From NCBI GenBank assembly GCA_941918925.1, contig OW799236.1, forward strand, positions 64,876,685 to 64,940,684: a stretch of 64,000 nt of DNA, read 5' to 3'. Shown here one piece after another: positions 1 through 12,680 of the stretch; positions within the stretch are counted from its first letter, which is position 1; each line of letters starts with the position of its first letter. Below the pieces are notes generated by a model. It was not told where the DNA came from, did not search any database, and saw only the letters and a program-made list of their open reading frames with translations. The DNA comes from Phyto melanocephala (Eukaryota; Arthropoda; Insecta; Diptera; Rhinophoridae). Made by a program: the position numbers and the translations under genes.

Positions 1-70
1 TATAGCATGACTTCACGCTGTGAAGGGTATATAAGATTCGGCACGGCCGAATATAGCACTGTTACTTGTT
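1..70 (+). mobile_element. DINE-1-like element, 3' end (enters from left edge)
   Basis: Ends with GAAGGGTATATAAG, the hairpin TTCGGCACGGCCGAA and a CTTGTT terminus, as seen in many other copies in this window. The DINE-1/INE-1 group of Helentron-related non-autonomous elements in flies has this architecture. The 5' part lies outside the window. Confidence 0.8.
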
Positions 71-2640
71 TTTTTATTAAATTTATACAAAACGGTTAGA
101 TTTTACTGCTCTGACACAAAAGGTACTTTTTCGCATTTATATGGTACTTTGATGCGCAGTTCTTACTATTTTTTAAATACTAAATGTTTTCTGATTAAAA
201 TTATGAAAATTTGTTTCTCTGATTCATTTTAGTTTAAAAAAAAGTACAGTTCATTAGTTAATTAGTTTATTGGTGCCCACTTTCAGAATTCTATGTATAC
301 AAAATATAAAAACTGCAAAAAGAGAATTTTTTGTCGTCCATAACATATAGAGTTAGAATTCGGATTAGAAATCACTAATTTTAAGAATCTATGTTTACAA
401 ACATAATAATACAAATTCTACCTTTATAAACGTAGAAAATACAAAAAGTACAATAGAAATTCAAAAAAAAAAACTTTTTGGTTGACAATAACATTGTTAG
501 TCTCACCTTGCATCAATAGTCACTTATTTCGAAATTCTAACTTCGCAAACGTTGAAAATACAAAAAGTACTATAGAAGTTCAAAAAATCACCTTTTTGGT
601 CGCCCATAACATTTTCAGTCTCACTTCGTATGAATAGTCCCTTATTTCAAAATTCTAGCTTCGCAAACGTTGAAAACACAAAAAGTACCTTTTCGGTCGC
701 TCATAACATTTTCAGTCTCAACTCGTATTAATAGTCACTAATATTGAAATTCTGGTTCACAAACGTTGAAAATACAAAAAATACCATAAAAATTCAAAAA
801 GTACCATTTTCAGTCTCACCTCGTATGAATAGTCACTAATTTCGAAATTCTAGCTTCGCAACGTTGAAAATACAAAAAGTACTATAGAAATGCGAAAAAG
901 TAAATTTTTGGTCCAAGTTCCAAATTTCAAACAAAAATTTTCAAATATTTTTGTAGCAAAATATTTTAATAGACATGATTTAAAGTCAGTAAATCTACTC
1001 TTTTTTGCATAAAAGTAATTATGTTCCAAAAAGTACCAAACTGTTTTCCCAAATTTTCTCCATTCTACCCTGTTATGAATGTGTTTCAATGTTTACTAAA
1101 TTACATAATTTTTTATGTCTTGTGAAATCACAATTACATATTTTATGAAAATTCGCCCACTAATTAGGAATTATACACATTTTCCGGTATTTACCCCTTT
1201 TTGGTACCTTTTTTGTCCCCCTAAAAGTTTCTAAAAATTTCACCAAAATAATTGTTCATATTCTATTAGGGAATAATAATTATCAAATTTTGTCCCATCG
1301 AATAATATTCGAAAAGTTTCTTTTAAAAAAAAGTACCAAAAATAGGGACAATTTCTACATACGAATTTAAAAAAAGTGCCGAATTCTTATTAATATTTTT
1401 TGCGGATTAACTAATAGTTTCAAATTTTTTTAGCTTTATGTGTTTGGAAGTTACATAGGGTACCAAAAAAGTACCAAATCATAGTTTTTACCTATTATTC
1501 CCCCTTAGGGGTTGAAAATTAAAAAAAAAAGACCGGACACTTGTCAGCTTATTTTTTGTGCAAATTACAATACTTTTTCAATTTAGTTTGTATCATTTTA
1601 AGTTAAGCAGATATTAGGTTACCGATTTTACCCATTTTTTAGGGACAATTAATCAAAACTGCGACTGAAAATTATATTGACAATAGCACATAGTTTCTAC
1701 GTTTGTGAACATAGACTTTTTAACTTAGACTATTAAAGTTCATATTGAAAATAATATGAGCGAAACATTATGTACTTTTTCGCATTTTTATAGTACTTTT
1801 TGTATTTTTTTACTTTTTGAATATAGATTTTGAATTTATTTATTATTTATTTGACGAAAAAGCAAGTGGGCGACACAAAAGGTACTTTTTCACATGTATA
1901 AAGAACTTTTTGTATTTTCTACGTTTATGAATCTAGATATTGAAAATAAATTGGACGCTACAAATTGTACTTTTTCGCATTGAAATGGTACTTTTTCTAT
2001 TATATACGTTTATTAATCTAAAATTTTGAAATTTATCCAAGTTGAGAATGAAATTAAATGGACTTTTTGTATTTTTTACGTTTATAAATCTAAATTTTTA
2101 AAATCAGGGACATTTGATCAAAACTGAGACTGAAAATTTCATGAGCAACACAAAAGGTTATTTTTTACGGATTATATTAAGTTGAAAATAATATGAGCGA
2201 AACATAATGTACGTTTTTGCATTTTATGGTAATTTTTGTACCATAAAAAGTAACTGGGCGACACAAAGATACTTTTTCACATGTGTAAAGTACTTTTTGT
2301 ATTTTAAACGATAAGAATCTTAAATGTTCAAACTAGAGACTATTAATTACAATTGTTATTAAAAATTACTTTTTCTATTTTATACGTTCATAAATCTATA
2401 AGGTTTTAACTAGAGACTATTATTCCAAGTTAAGATTGCAATTAAATGGGACTTTTTGTATTTTTTACGCTTATGAAATCAGAGTTTTGAAATTAAACCA
2501 TTTATCCAATTTGAGATTAAAAACAATATGATTAACGCAAAATGTACTTGTTCGCATTTTCAAAAAATTGCGTACAAAAATTATAATCAAATCAAATGAA
2601 AGTAGTTGACAATTAGAATACAGTAAAAATGAAAAAGTTT
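71..2640. repeat. Degenerate dispersed repeat field (AAAAAGTACC motif), Helitron-like interior
   Basis: Blocks such as AAAAAGTACCATAAAAATTC, GTCGCCCATAACATTTT and CAAACGTTGAAAATACAAA recur irregularly, densest at 430-900. The same motifs occur in order at 60.4-62.4 kb: TTCATATTCTATTAGG near 1255 matches 62104, and TTACCGATTTTACCC near 1620 matches 62341. The stretch is therefore a diverged copy of that Helitron-like element. No coding potential was seen. Confidence 0.6.
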
Positions 2641-2971
2641 AAATATTATAATAGGTACATATATCTTTATTAAAATTGACGATACATTAGTCCCATATAT
2701 TAATTACGGATTAGCCCACTATATTGTAAAATATTGGTATCAAATGAAAGGGCTTTGTAGTTAGATATAAATAATGTAGAAACTTTAAACAAAATGATAA
2801 ACAACAAACATATTCTTTTCCAAGAACTGAAAATATTTTTATTTGTATTAATAAAATAAAAAATTATCATATTTAAATAAATATGTATACAGAAATATTT
2901 TGTATAAATAAAAAATTATTATAATAAATAATGAATAAATTCTGAAAAATAGTACATAAATATAATCTATA

Positions 2972-3110
2972 AAGGGTGGTTACATTTTAAGAGCCGATGT
3001 TGATTTTGAATAAAACATAAATTATTTAGGAAATTATTGTCATTTCTTTTTATTATGATAATATTTGTATGATTCAATCATATATGGAACAAAATATTAA
3101 TAAAAATTTA
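2972..3110 (-). mobile_element. Solo terminal fragment of a mariner-like element
   Basis: AAGGGTGGTTACATTTTAAG, followed by TTGATTTTGAATAAAA and an ATTGTCATTTCTTTTT-like block, matches the reverse complement of the right end of the mariner at 5915-6520. A TA precedes the terminus. The rest of the element is absent. Confidence 0.6.
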
Positions 3111-4382
3111 AGTTAAAGAAAATAAACTTTGTAAGGTATATAAACCTTTAAAAATATAAAATTTGTTTATGAATGTGTATCTTTAAACTAAACTTTGTTG
3201 ACTTTGAGTTCTTTTAGTGTTAAAATATCCTTTGAAATAGAGGTAACTCATCATCAGTATATGTGTTTCGGAAGGATTATTTTCTATGCACAGATTTACG
3301 CTACTGCTGATGATATATAATGCCTGAATTATTAGAATTCTCCATATACATATGTAGATTTACAACCTGTGGATCTTGCATAAAATTTTACATTTGCATG
3401 CATGAATTTTCCGTACAAGCATTGTCAAATCGCAGAACAGGTTCTCCCTTCTTTCTCACAACCTTTCAAGTTATCATAGCACTGTAATTTGCTCTTCTAT
3501 TAACAAAATTCCTAACCATTAGTTGTACCACTTTAGCGAATTCACACAATCCTATAAAAAAAGCACAACAATATATATGTCAAAAAAATATAAAATATGT
3601 CTAACAAATATAAAAGATTACTCCAAACTTTTAAGAGATAACAAAATTAAGTTTTTTCCTCGGAAGTATTTAACATTTCATTCGAATGATAAATACTGCA
3701 GAAAAAAACTAACATTCACGAAGGCCATATAATATTTTTTTTTCGTTTTGAAAATTATAAATAATTACTGAATACTTTTCAGAAACTGTCGGCAATCAAA
3801 ACAAAATTATCAATCGGCACACGAAAAAATTTTTATTATACACAATTTAAAAAACCTTTATTTTATTATGAATATTAATACATATATTCTTTAATTTTCA
3901 ACAAAACAAAGATTTATTTAACAAACATTTTAAAAATACAACTTATAAAACTTTATCAAATGTAGTTAATTTAATTTTTAACATGGCCGAAATACTTTTT
4001 TTTCGCACAAACCAAAGTCTTAAATTTTTACAAACATTAACGGCGTTAACAACAATGGCGCAATCAAATTAAATTCCTTATTCTGTAAAAACCGGGAAAA
4101 TATGGGAAAAAGTATGGCATAACTGGCGGCAGCGTTTGATTTTAAAATTTAAAAAAAAATACATTTAAAAGGTATATATCGATAAAAGAGCTTTAGAAGA
4201 ATATCAAACAAACATAGTGGAATCAAATAAAATAAAAAAAAAAAATACAAAAAAAATGTTCTCAAATAAGCATGTCGTCATATAAATCGCTAGGAATATA
4301 GACTAAATGAGAACTGAGCTCATATGAAGCAAATGTTCTTATATTAGGTGTTATATATAAAAACTGTGCCCATTTAAGTCAC

Positions 4383-4431
<49 letters not shown>

Positions 4432-5078
4432 TTATATATCTATATGCATAATTTTTTTTTGGTTTTTTTTTCTCTTAATAATGTCGATGCACTTAAATTG
4501 TTTTAAGTTATAAATTCTTACACGTCGTGATAAAAAAATAGTCAATAATTTGAAAAATAAGAGTAATAAGAGCAAATACAATGAATCTAAAATTCAATTA
4601 CAGTGAAGAAGAAATGTGAATACAAAATAATAACATATAAGATATGAATTTGATTTATACCGGCTATTTGATTTTTCGAAAAGACAAATAAATAAATAAA
4701 TTCTTGTAAAACAAAATGTAATCGACTCTTATTTTTTTCCGGTAGCTAGGTTGATTATATATGGGGGTAATATTGACATCTTTTCCTTTAAATCAACTAA
4801 CTCATTCATCTTAATTTTTTTTTTTTGTTTTTGTTTAATAAGGGAGTCTATAATAACATTTATGTTCTGAATTTCGATCGGTAAAAGAGAACTGAAAGAT
4901 AAGAACCACCCCACCCGGCTGTTAGCTAGCAGCTTAAATGGCTCCCGATCATCTTTCATAACTCTACAACTAAAATCATCTTCTCCGATATCTTGGCTAA
5001 GGAATTGACCATATTGTAAATAGTTGATTCTTTACCAAATTATACACATCGCATTCGCACGCGATTCATTACATAAAT
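3111..5078. other. AT-rich stretch, no recognised gene
   Basis: Low-complexity A/T sequence with no convincing codon structure on either strand. It includes the TA microsatellite listed separately. A 76-codon minus-strand ORF at 4729-4959 has no feature I recognise. Confidence 0.5.
4388..4424. repeat. (TA)n microsatellite
   Basis: An uninterrupted run of TA dinucleotides visible in the sequence, continuing as imperfect TATATC/TATGTA on the right. Confidence 0.9.
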
Positions 5079-5096
5079 TGGCGCCCAACGTGGGGC
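5079..5096 (+). other. LTR-retrotransposon primer-binding-site-like sequence
   Basis: TGGCGCCCAACGTGGGGC reads like the tRNA-primer binding sites that follow 5' LTRs of insect retrotransposons. No gag or pol ORF follows and no LTR pair was found, so at best this is a relic. A chance match is possible. Confidence 0.35.
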
Positions 5097-5174
5097 CAGA
5101 AAATCTTAAGTAATCACCCAAATATATTCTAAAAGTAAGGCCAGAAAATCTCAGGTCATTACAGAAATTTGTTA

Positions 5175-5360
5175 CTAACGCGGTGAATTACACACCCCGC
5201 CCACTTACAATTTCAAACCAAAGTATAGCCTATAGTTCCTTCCAGACATACAGATAGATTCTGTGAAAATTTCAAGGAATCGGTCCAGCCGTTTAACCGT
5301 CTATAAAGCACAAACAAACATACAAACATACAAAGACACATTGATTTTTATATATATAGA
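5175..5360 (-). mobile_element. Helitron-type 5' end (minus orientation)
   Basis: On the minus strand it begins TCTATATATATAAAAATC and runs into GGTTAAACGGCTGGACCGAT and a CAGAATCTATCTGTATG block. A TC start followed by an AT run is the usual Helitron 5' terminus. The 3' end (CTRR after a hairpin) was not found nearby, so the copy is truncated or interrupted. Confidence 0.55.
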
Positions 5361-5914
5361 TTACATACATATTATCAGTACTTCCTTTACATTTAAAATT
5401 TGTTCACAGTTCTTATTTCTTTTCATTTTTTAAACTATATTCAGTTTATTGTATTGCTATTTGTTTATAACACTTATCTAGTTCCTGCATACTCGTTACG
5501 ACCGGATTTTTAATGAACAATGATTTATTTTGTGCATATATAAAGTTTTCCAAACAAAACAAGTAAGAGCGCTATATTCGGCCGTGCCGAATCTTCTATA
5601 CCTTTCACAACGTGTAATCATGCAATAACAGTAGTATGTATCACCATTCATTCCATACATATATAAAAACATCCCATTGGAAAATTATAAATTTACGTAT
5701 GTGTGTTAAAGAAAAAACATAAAAAAAAAATTAAAAAAAAAATTTACAAAAAAATATAAACAAAAATTTAACAAGTAAGAGCACTATATTCGGCTGTGCC
5801 TAATCTTTTATACCCACCACCAATTTTGTGTACATTTAAAGCACAATATTTATTATTTTGTTAATCGCTATAGAATAATCTCTTTATAATAAAATATGTA
5901 TCACTTTCTTTGTA

Positions 5915-6520
5915 GAGGGTGGTTAAATTTTAAGGGCCCATGTTTAAGGTGAACCACATCTAAACTTCAACTATTTTTTTGTATTTCATTTGACATTTCT
6001 CAATCTCAGACTAACTCAATTTGAACCGTGGAAAGATACGCAATCAGCAACGCTTTTAAATATTAAAGATTTTTATAAAAATGGGCGTTCAAATCAAAAT
6101 GCATTTTGTGCACTTCGTGATTCTTTTGGTCAACATAATCGTTCGAATTCGTCAACAATCGTGAGAATTGTAAAAAATATTTGAATGTCTGCAAAGCAGG
6201 TCTGTATGAAATGTGAAAACATCTGTGAATGCCATCTTAGTTCGTTGAATGGGAAACATTGCTGTTTTTCACGATAACGTGGCAAAAGAGCAAGCAACCT
6301 TGACTCATCATCGTGCCCAACAATCGAGCATCAACAGTGTCATTGAAAATTTGGACTATCGGATCGTGGTGTGCCGCCTAGGTTGGGGGGCCATTTGGCC
6401 GATATTTTGTTCCATACATAATTGAAGCATACAAATATTATCATTATAAAAACAAATGATAATAATTTCATAATAATTTTATTCAAAATCAACATAGTCC
6501 CTTAAAATTAAACCACCCAT
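5915..6520 (+). mobile_element. Internally deleted mariner-like element with TIRs
   Basis: The TIRs GAGGGTGGTTAAATTTTAAG (left) and the complement of TTAAAATTAAACCACCCAT (right) are flanked by TA dinucleotides (5913-5914, 6521-6522). The left part encodes a mariner-type N-terminal helix-turn-helix remnant. At about 6244-6370 there are debris of the catalytic region (HDNV-like, frame-broken). It is too short for an active transposase. Confidence 0.75.
5990..6184 (+). pseudogene. Mariner transposase N-terminal remnant
   Basis: A 64-codon open stretch. The phrase FYKNGRSNQNAFCALRDSFG followed by QHNRSNSSTIVRIV resembles the helix-turn-helix DNA-binding region of mariner transposases (yyxNxxSxxxxxRALRxxFGxHNRPxxSTIxxIV). 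It stops before the linker and catalytic domain. A frame-broken C-terminal piece lies about 60 bp downstream. It sits inside the TIR-bounded element and is certainly non-functional. Confidence 0.65.
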
Positions 6521-8584
6521 TATAACTTCGGTATGCTAGTAAAATGTTTTCGTAAATTTAGTCTTTCAATGAAAGTGGCCGTTAAAAAGTTTCTGCTAAT
6601 AAACATTACTTAGATATTTCAATATAGTCCTTTAGTATTCCAAAATCTTTATTCATAGAGAATTTACATTTAAGAGGAAGAAAGTGAATTTAAGTTTAAA
6701 TTTTAAGGGCCACAGGGTGATTTAAAATATACATTCTCTGCATTTTTCTAAAACGGGAAATTTATTAGTAAGATTTTGTTTTTTAAACTTCTATAACATT
6801 TTGCTTTTAAAAGATTTTTAAACGAAATAAGTTTTGTATAATTTTAAAATTTGTTAGCCATTAGTACATGAAAATAAATTGATTATAATGTTTAGAGATA
6901 ATTTTTTTTGACTTAGGTCAAAATTTTCCTAAATTCCCATTTTTAATAGAGCATAATTTCAGGAGAACATAAGCATAAGTTGTTAGCATGCCATCTAGTA
7001 GTTGCTAGTAGAGTCATCTATCTTATCATTTTTATCTTATATTTAGCTACAGTACAATAAATGGCGCAGTGTAAGATGAATAAATGCTAATATATATGAC
7101 AAATATATTTTTATAAAAATTTAAGGAAAAAAGTGTGCGTGGAACATCTATTTTCCGTTATAAGGAAGACTTTGACCAAAAAGCCATGTTTGCAAAATTT
7201 TAGAATCGTACATATAGTTTTGTCAGTTTTATTACGTTTTAAATTTGAAATATACACTGTGCGGTATAAATTTTCATACATTTTTATCTATAACTCTTTT
7301 CCTAATTCATAGATTTAAGCGATTTTCAGGGAAAAATATTCTTTTGACTCGATAAATATATATTCGAAGTTTCATGACTACGTTTATGCATCTGGACACA
7401 ATTCAAAAGTGAAAGTGGGCGTTATAGTAGGCGTGTCAAAGTTATTTTTGCTAATGAGTACAACTTAGGTGTTTCAATATAGTCTTTTATTATTCCAAAA
7501 TCTTTATTAATATAGAAGTTATATGAATTTTAGTTAAAACGTTATATGGGAGGTAGGCGTAAAAGTGGGCGTGGCACATTGATTTGCCGTTACAAGAAAG
7601 CGTGTCACCAAAAAGCAAAGTGTGCAAAATTTCAGAGTCGTACATCCAATTTTGTTGCTTTTATGACGTTTTTGTTTTTAAATATACCGAAAAATACACT
7701 GTACGGTATAAATTTTCGTACATTTTGATCGATTACTCCTCTCCTAATAAATAGATTTAAATAATTTTTGGGGAAAAATATTGTTTTTACCCAGGAAATA
7801 TATATTCGAAGTTTCATGAGTCTACGTTAATGCGTTTGGACACAATTCTATTTTATTCGATGTTTGAAGGACACGGTTTTTTCGACCTAGTCTTGCTTTT
7901 CGAGCTATAACTCTCTTCCTAATATTCCGATTTAGCCCATTTTCAATACCAAACAAACCTTGGCTATAAGAAAGATTCTGGCAAAATTTGAGCGCCCTAG
8001 CTTTTTCGGTGCGACCTCTATCGTGCTTTCAACAGACAGACGGACGGACATAGCTAGATCGTCATAAAATCAAACCATGATTTAGAATATATATACTTTA
8101 TGGGGTCTAAAATGGATATTTCGATGTGTTACAAACGGAATGACAAAATGAATATACCCCCACCATTTTTTTGGTGGCGGGTATACAAATATTGAAATAT
8201 ATAAAAAAAAATTTTTTTTGGCTCAGCTGGGATTCTATGTTTGTAATGTTGTTTTTGTGAAAAAAAATTGAGTTGGTCGTGGGTTTTTCTCATATCTCAG
8301 TTGTTTATGTACCGATGTTTCTGATTTTCAATACCGATCTACTCCCGAATATTTCTGATATTTTAATACCTCACCCAGGTCCAACTGATGTCGGGGGGCT
8401 TCAAAAAGTTGATGTCAACATACACACGGACAGACGGTCAGACTGACAGAGCTTAATCGACTCCCCTATTCATAAGCTTTCAGAAAATATATACTTTTTG
8501 GGGTCGGAAATGAAAATTGTAGAAATTTCACACGGAATGACAAACCTACATATATATACCCTTTTTCACTGTGTGAAGGGTATA

Positions 8585-9079
8585 AAAAAAATAATAAAGT
8601 AAACAACCGGTCCCAGCTTGTTAAACAATTTAAAAATTTTTTAATATGTAGTTTAAACTTTTTTGTAAAAATTAAAGAAAAGTTATTGAAACACAATTTT
8701 AAAAGTTTTATGTATTGTCTTAATTTATGTAAGCTGACACCACATGTAGTAATATTATTCGCACACACACAAAGTGGCACACAACAATGTCTATGATAAC
8801 AAAGATTATAAAGATAACAACAACTATTACAATCAAGACAAAAACTACAAAATTGTTCTATAATATATAATTAAAATTTAAAAAAGCCGAGGGAAATTAA
8901 GAATTTCATCTCACAAAAAACTAAAAATTTTTAAATTATTCTAAAAATGAGAAAAGTATTTGTTTGGAGCTTCGCTATCCAACGGATCATTGTGTACTAG
9001 GGTGGTTCAAAACATTTTTTTTTCGCCAAATGTATTTAAAATACTGAAAAATGCTGCGTTAAAAGCATAACTATAAACC
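8585..9079. other. AT-rich spacer, nothing recognised
   Basis: No repeat unit, terminal structure or coding frame that I can support. An AGGGTGGTTCAAAAC sequence near 9000 resembles a mariner terminus, but no partner end was found. Confidence 0.5.
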
Positions 9080-9838
9080 TGGAAAATAATATTTTATTTT
9101 ATTAAGTGTAAAAAGTGGACGGGACTACGCCCATAAAAAATTAGTTATCCTTGGTAGCTACTTCCACTTGACCGATTTTTCTGAAACGTTGCACACATAT
9201 TGAGCTGTCATGACTATATAATTTCGTGATTAGAAAAGTGGGCTGCACTGCCCATAAAAAACATTATCATTTTCAGCTACTTGAACTTCACCAATTTTTC
9301 TGAAACTTTGCACAGACATATTGAGCTCTCATGACTATACAATTTCGTGATTAGAAAATTGGGCAGGGCCACGCCCATAAAAAAAGTTATAATTTTGAGG
9401 TACTTGAACTGGACCGATTTTTTAAAACTTTCACACATATTGAGCTGTTATAACTATACAGTTTCGTAAATAAAAATGTGGGCAGTGCCACGTCCATAAC
9501 AAAAAGTTATAATTTTTAACTTCGTGCACTTGACCGATTTTTCTGAAACTTTGCACACATTTTGAGCTTTCGTGACTATATAATTTCGTGATAACAAAAG
9601 TGGGCAGGGCCACACCCATAAAAAAGTAATAACCTTGAGGTACTTGCAGGCCAATTTTTCTCAAACTTGGCACACATATTGAGCTGTCATGACTATACAG
9701 TTTCGTGATTAAAAAAGTGGGCAGTGCCACGCCCATTAAAAAAGTGGTAATTTTTAGCTTTTTGCACTTGATATTTAATTAAAATTCAGAATGCACTTTT
9801 ATTCATTAAGGAGCGTAGCAACACGCGCCGGGCTTTTC
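9080..9838 (+). mobile_element. Helitron, 5'-truncated, with about 125-bp internal tandem repeats
   Basis: About five units of a repeat containing AAAGTGGGCAGGGCCACGCC, CTTGCACTGGACCGATTTTT, CTGAAACTTTGCACACATAT and GACTATACAATTTCGTGATT. They are followed by the Helitron 3' signature AAGGAGCGTAGCAACACGCG-CCGGGC. The same units and 3' end occur at 20117-21005, 21040-22470 and (minus) 24215-24711. The 5' terminus is missing, and the terminal CTAG is lost in this copy. Confidence 0.75.
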
Positions 9839-10048
9839 TCTTATATATATTTATGTATGTATATATATATTATCTGTAACTATACCGAATAACTAACGAT
9901 TTATACAAAATTGTTAACGAAAAGCCCTAAAAGAAATATATTAAGGGACTTGATATATTAATTTATTATTTTGGCACCACAAGTGTAGGATATAATAAAT
10001 TTAAATTTGTTTAAGTGTTTTCCTAAATTTTTCACAATAAAACATCTA

Positions 10049-10926
10049 CCGGGTGTTTTTTTCAGTGGTATAGAACTTCTAAATTAAAATAAAACACAAG
10101 AAAATCGTTTTAATGACCATCAATTTGGCTTTATTGGAAGGATAATTTTATGCCATTAATGTTTAAATATGATTTCATGCATGTGGCCGCCGAATAAAGC
10201 CAATTCTACAGGTCCAATTTTTAACCACTTTTTCGAGCATATGGGGCCGAATGTCGGCAATAACGCCACGAATGTTGGCTTCCAATTCCCCTAACGTTTC
10301 TGGTTTGTTGGCGTAGACGAGCGACTCACATATCCCCAAAGAAAATAATCCAATGGTGTCAAATCACACGATCTTGGTGGCCAATTGACAGGACCATTCC
10401 GCGAAATTATGCGCTCGTCGAATGTTTCCTTCAATAAATCAATTGTGGCGTGCGCTGTGTGGCATGTAGCGCCGTCGGGAACAAAATAGTCGGTTATCAT
10501 GGCTCTATACCGGTCTCCATTAACGGTAACTGCCTCTCCAGCATTATTTCGAAAGAAGTATGTCCCAATGACTCCACCAGCCTATAGAGCACACCAAACA
10601 GTCAGTTTTTGTGGATGTAATGGCGTCTCAAGGGTCTCATGTGGATTCTCTTCACTTCAAATGCGGCAATTTTGCTTGTTGACGTAGCCATTCAACCAAA
10701 AAAGAGCCTCATCACTGAACAAAATTTTGCGATGAAAATCAGCATCGAGATCAATCTCATTTCGAAATAAATTTGCACGATTTGCAAGCGTTGTTCTTTT
10801 GTCAACCTGTTCATGATGAAATGGCAAACCAAACTGAACATAAATGACATTAGAGTTGCCAGATTTGACCACAAAATGCCAGTTTTATCTCTATTCGAAA
10901 AACAAACCTGTAAAAAAAACACCCGG
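10049..10926 (-). mobile_element. DD41D mariner-like element, both TIRs and TA duplication
   Basis: The ends CCGGGTGTTTTTTT and AAAAAAAACACCCGG are perfect inverted repeats for at least 14 bp. TA flanks both sides (10047-10048 and 10927-10928). The 878-bp element carries a decayed transposase on the minus strand. Transposition would be by cut-and-paste into TA. Confidence 0.88.
10150..10880 (-). pseudogene. DD41D mariner transposase pseudogene
   Basis: On the minus strand the order is IIFSDEA-like (here ILFSDEALFWLNGYVNKQNC), TPLHPQKLTVWCAL, VTVNGDRYRAM, DGATCHTAHATIDLL, then WPPRSCDLTPLDYFLWGYV. Counting from the Asp of DGATCH to the Asp of TPLDY gives 41 intervening residues, the DD41D (rosa-like) class rather than DD34D mariner. 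Defects include stops where Trp is expected (after NCRI and after WCAL), loss of the segment before the second Asp block, and a frameshift after LWGYV. The N-terminal DNA-binding domain is absent. No functional product is possible. Confidence 0.85.
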
Positions 10927-11744
10927 TATAATATACTAAATTCTGCCACTGCAGTGAAGTGACGTAGGTAAGAATAGACTTCCTAATTATATTTTGATGA
11001 ATAGGCAAATACTATTAATATGGTAGCATGCTTATGTCAGTTTACATTTTTTTTTTGTTTTTTTGCGTAAAAATATTTTTAAATTTGTTTTTCTATAAAT
11101 ATTATTGCCCTGTGCTATTATACCATAAACAAATTTGTATGAAAGAAAAAATATCACGTCACACATACGACAATTATAGTGTTACTACCTGCAATGCTTA
11201 TTTATAGTGCTGTAAAACCAAAGCACTAGTTTGTCATGTTGCCAGTTTAGTTTAAAGATTACACAGGGTAGTACAGAATTTGTTTTGATATTCATTTCGA
11301 ATTCTCGAAAAGCGAGTTTTGTTACAATTTAATACCTGCAATAAGTTGTTCATTTCACAACCCCATTGTAATTTACTACTGTTACTAAATATATTTGTAG
11401 TGTTTACAGTAGCGTATGCTTGTTGTTGGTAATTTTCATTAAAAAATGTAATAAAACACAATTGCACATCATATATATGTTTTCGAATTGTTGTATTTAA
11501 TTCATAAAGGGATGAGAAATTAAATTATTTTGCGGAATCAAAAAATATTTTTTTAATGTATTTTTGCTTTCAAAAGTATTTGTTTCATAAATAAACGTCG
11601 CAGAAGAAAGTGCATGTATAATTTTTCATAAAGCAAGTTTGAATTTCCGCCCAGATATTAAGAAAAATATTTGAACGAAACAAATGGGTGTATACATCAC
11701 TGACCATTAGCCATTTATATAGGGTTATTTACGGTGAGGGTTGA

Positions 11745-12110
11745 TTTTCAATAGACATTTTTTGACATATCATAACTTATTTGCCATTTTTGTTCAGTAT
11801 CCTTTGGCAAGTCATCACGGAATGACTCACATCGCGACAATGCCCTAAAATTGTTTTGCTTTATTACGAAAGCATCAGAAATGTCAGAATTGTTTTTCGT
11901 GCGATTTAAGGCACGTACGTGTAAAGAAACACATTTCTGACTCAATGGATACATTAGTAAGCAAAATTGACGTTTTTGGACTGATGAGCAACCGTAATCG
12001 CACCATGTTAATGGACTATGTGCTTCATAAATTCCAGTGCATGGTCTCGGTGAGCTCTGACTACGAGCCATAAATCACGTGAACCAATGGATTTGTTAGT
12101 TTTACATTTT
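11745..12110 (+). pseudogene. Mariner transposase relic
   Basis: In shifting frames the plus strand shows KIVLLYYES and VFRAI-like helix-turn-helix debris, then HF*LNGYISKQN*RFWTDEQP, which parallels the HFxLNGYVNKQNCRFW hallmark of DD41D mariners. Multiple stops and frameshifts are present and no TIRs were identified. It is a much older copy than the one at 10.0-10.9 kb, with a different family signature. Confidence 0.6.
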
Positions 12111-12680
12111 TTTTACTATTATTTCTGGCAATATGTGAAGTCTGAGGTCTTCAGAAATAGTTTAGTTACGATTTACGCTTAAGAAGCCAACATTAATAGT
12201 GTTATTCGCTAGATACCAGTCGCTATACTCGAACGAGTTGACCAAAATTGGGCCTTTCAAACAGTAAATGCCATAACTTGTTCTTTAAACTGATAATTAT
12301 AAATGTCAAATGTATTTAATTTTACATTATAAATTAAACCTCACGATGAATCATCCGATATAACAAGAACGAATCATTGTTGTGGTTTTGACAATAAAAT
12401 TAAAAATTTAAATCAAGTATCCCCTATTTATATCCCACTTTACTAATACCAGAGCATTTAGCAAAAGCAAAGAAAAAAATCAAATGCATAAGAAAATTAA
12501 ATTCAGAATAATAATCAGTAATTCGTGATTATTCAGAGTAATTTGCGGTTATGGATCTGCTAGAGATATTTTTTTCGTTTCGATAAAAATATTAACAGCA
12601 GGTTGATTAAAATTAGGGAAATTTTAGGAAAAGACATTAAATGGCAGTTTGGATTTATATTGCACCGACCATAACTTATA
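12111..12680. other. Spacer, nothing recognised
   Basis: AT-rich DNA with no coding frame, terminal repeat or tandem structure that I can support. Confidence 0.5.

Larger units (their letters stand above)
5770..8185 (-). mobile_element. DINE-like element, family B, carrying a nested mariner
   Basis: The left end is AACAAGTAAGAGCACTATATTCGGC, here a TATACCCACCACCAA variant. The right end is GGTGGGGGTATA...TTGGTGGCGGGTATA. It shares the ends and the GGGGTCTAAAATGG / CAGACAGACGGACGGACATAG region layout with family A but differs in body sequence. Two interior blocks (about 7125-7290 and 7555-7720) are diverged direct repeats, with GTGGGCGTGGCACATTGATT in the second. A second copy begins at 63955. 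Confidence 0.65.
5558..8584 (-). mobile_element. DINE-1-like element (subfamily A1), interrupted by family B
   Basis: The left boundary AACAAGTAAGAGCGC with the GGCCGTGCC hairpin is the 3' end. The right boundary CACTGTGTGAAGGGTATA is the 5' end. The conserved 5' half occupies about 8215-8584 and contains the phrases GGGGTCGGAAATGAAAATTG and GACGGTCAGACTGACAGAGC. The AT-rich centre is opened by the family-B element at 5770-8185, which restores a normal length of roughly 600 bp when removed. It is non-coding; ORFs across it are spurious. Confidence 0.7.

Noticed and set aside
4729..4959. Minus-strand ORF of 76 codons close to the PBS-like site
   Set aside because: Opposite strand to the PBS-like motif, a poly-K tract in the middle, and no recognised domain.
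9431..9736. Minus-strand ORF of 101 codons with internal repetition (FMGVALPTF...)
   Set aside because: It is antisense to the Helitron internal tandem repeats and reflects repeat periodicity.
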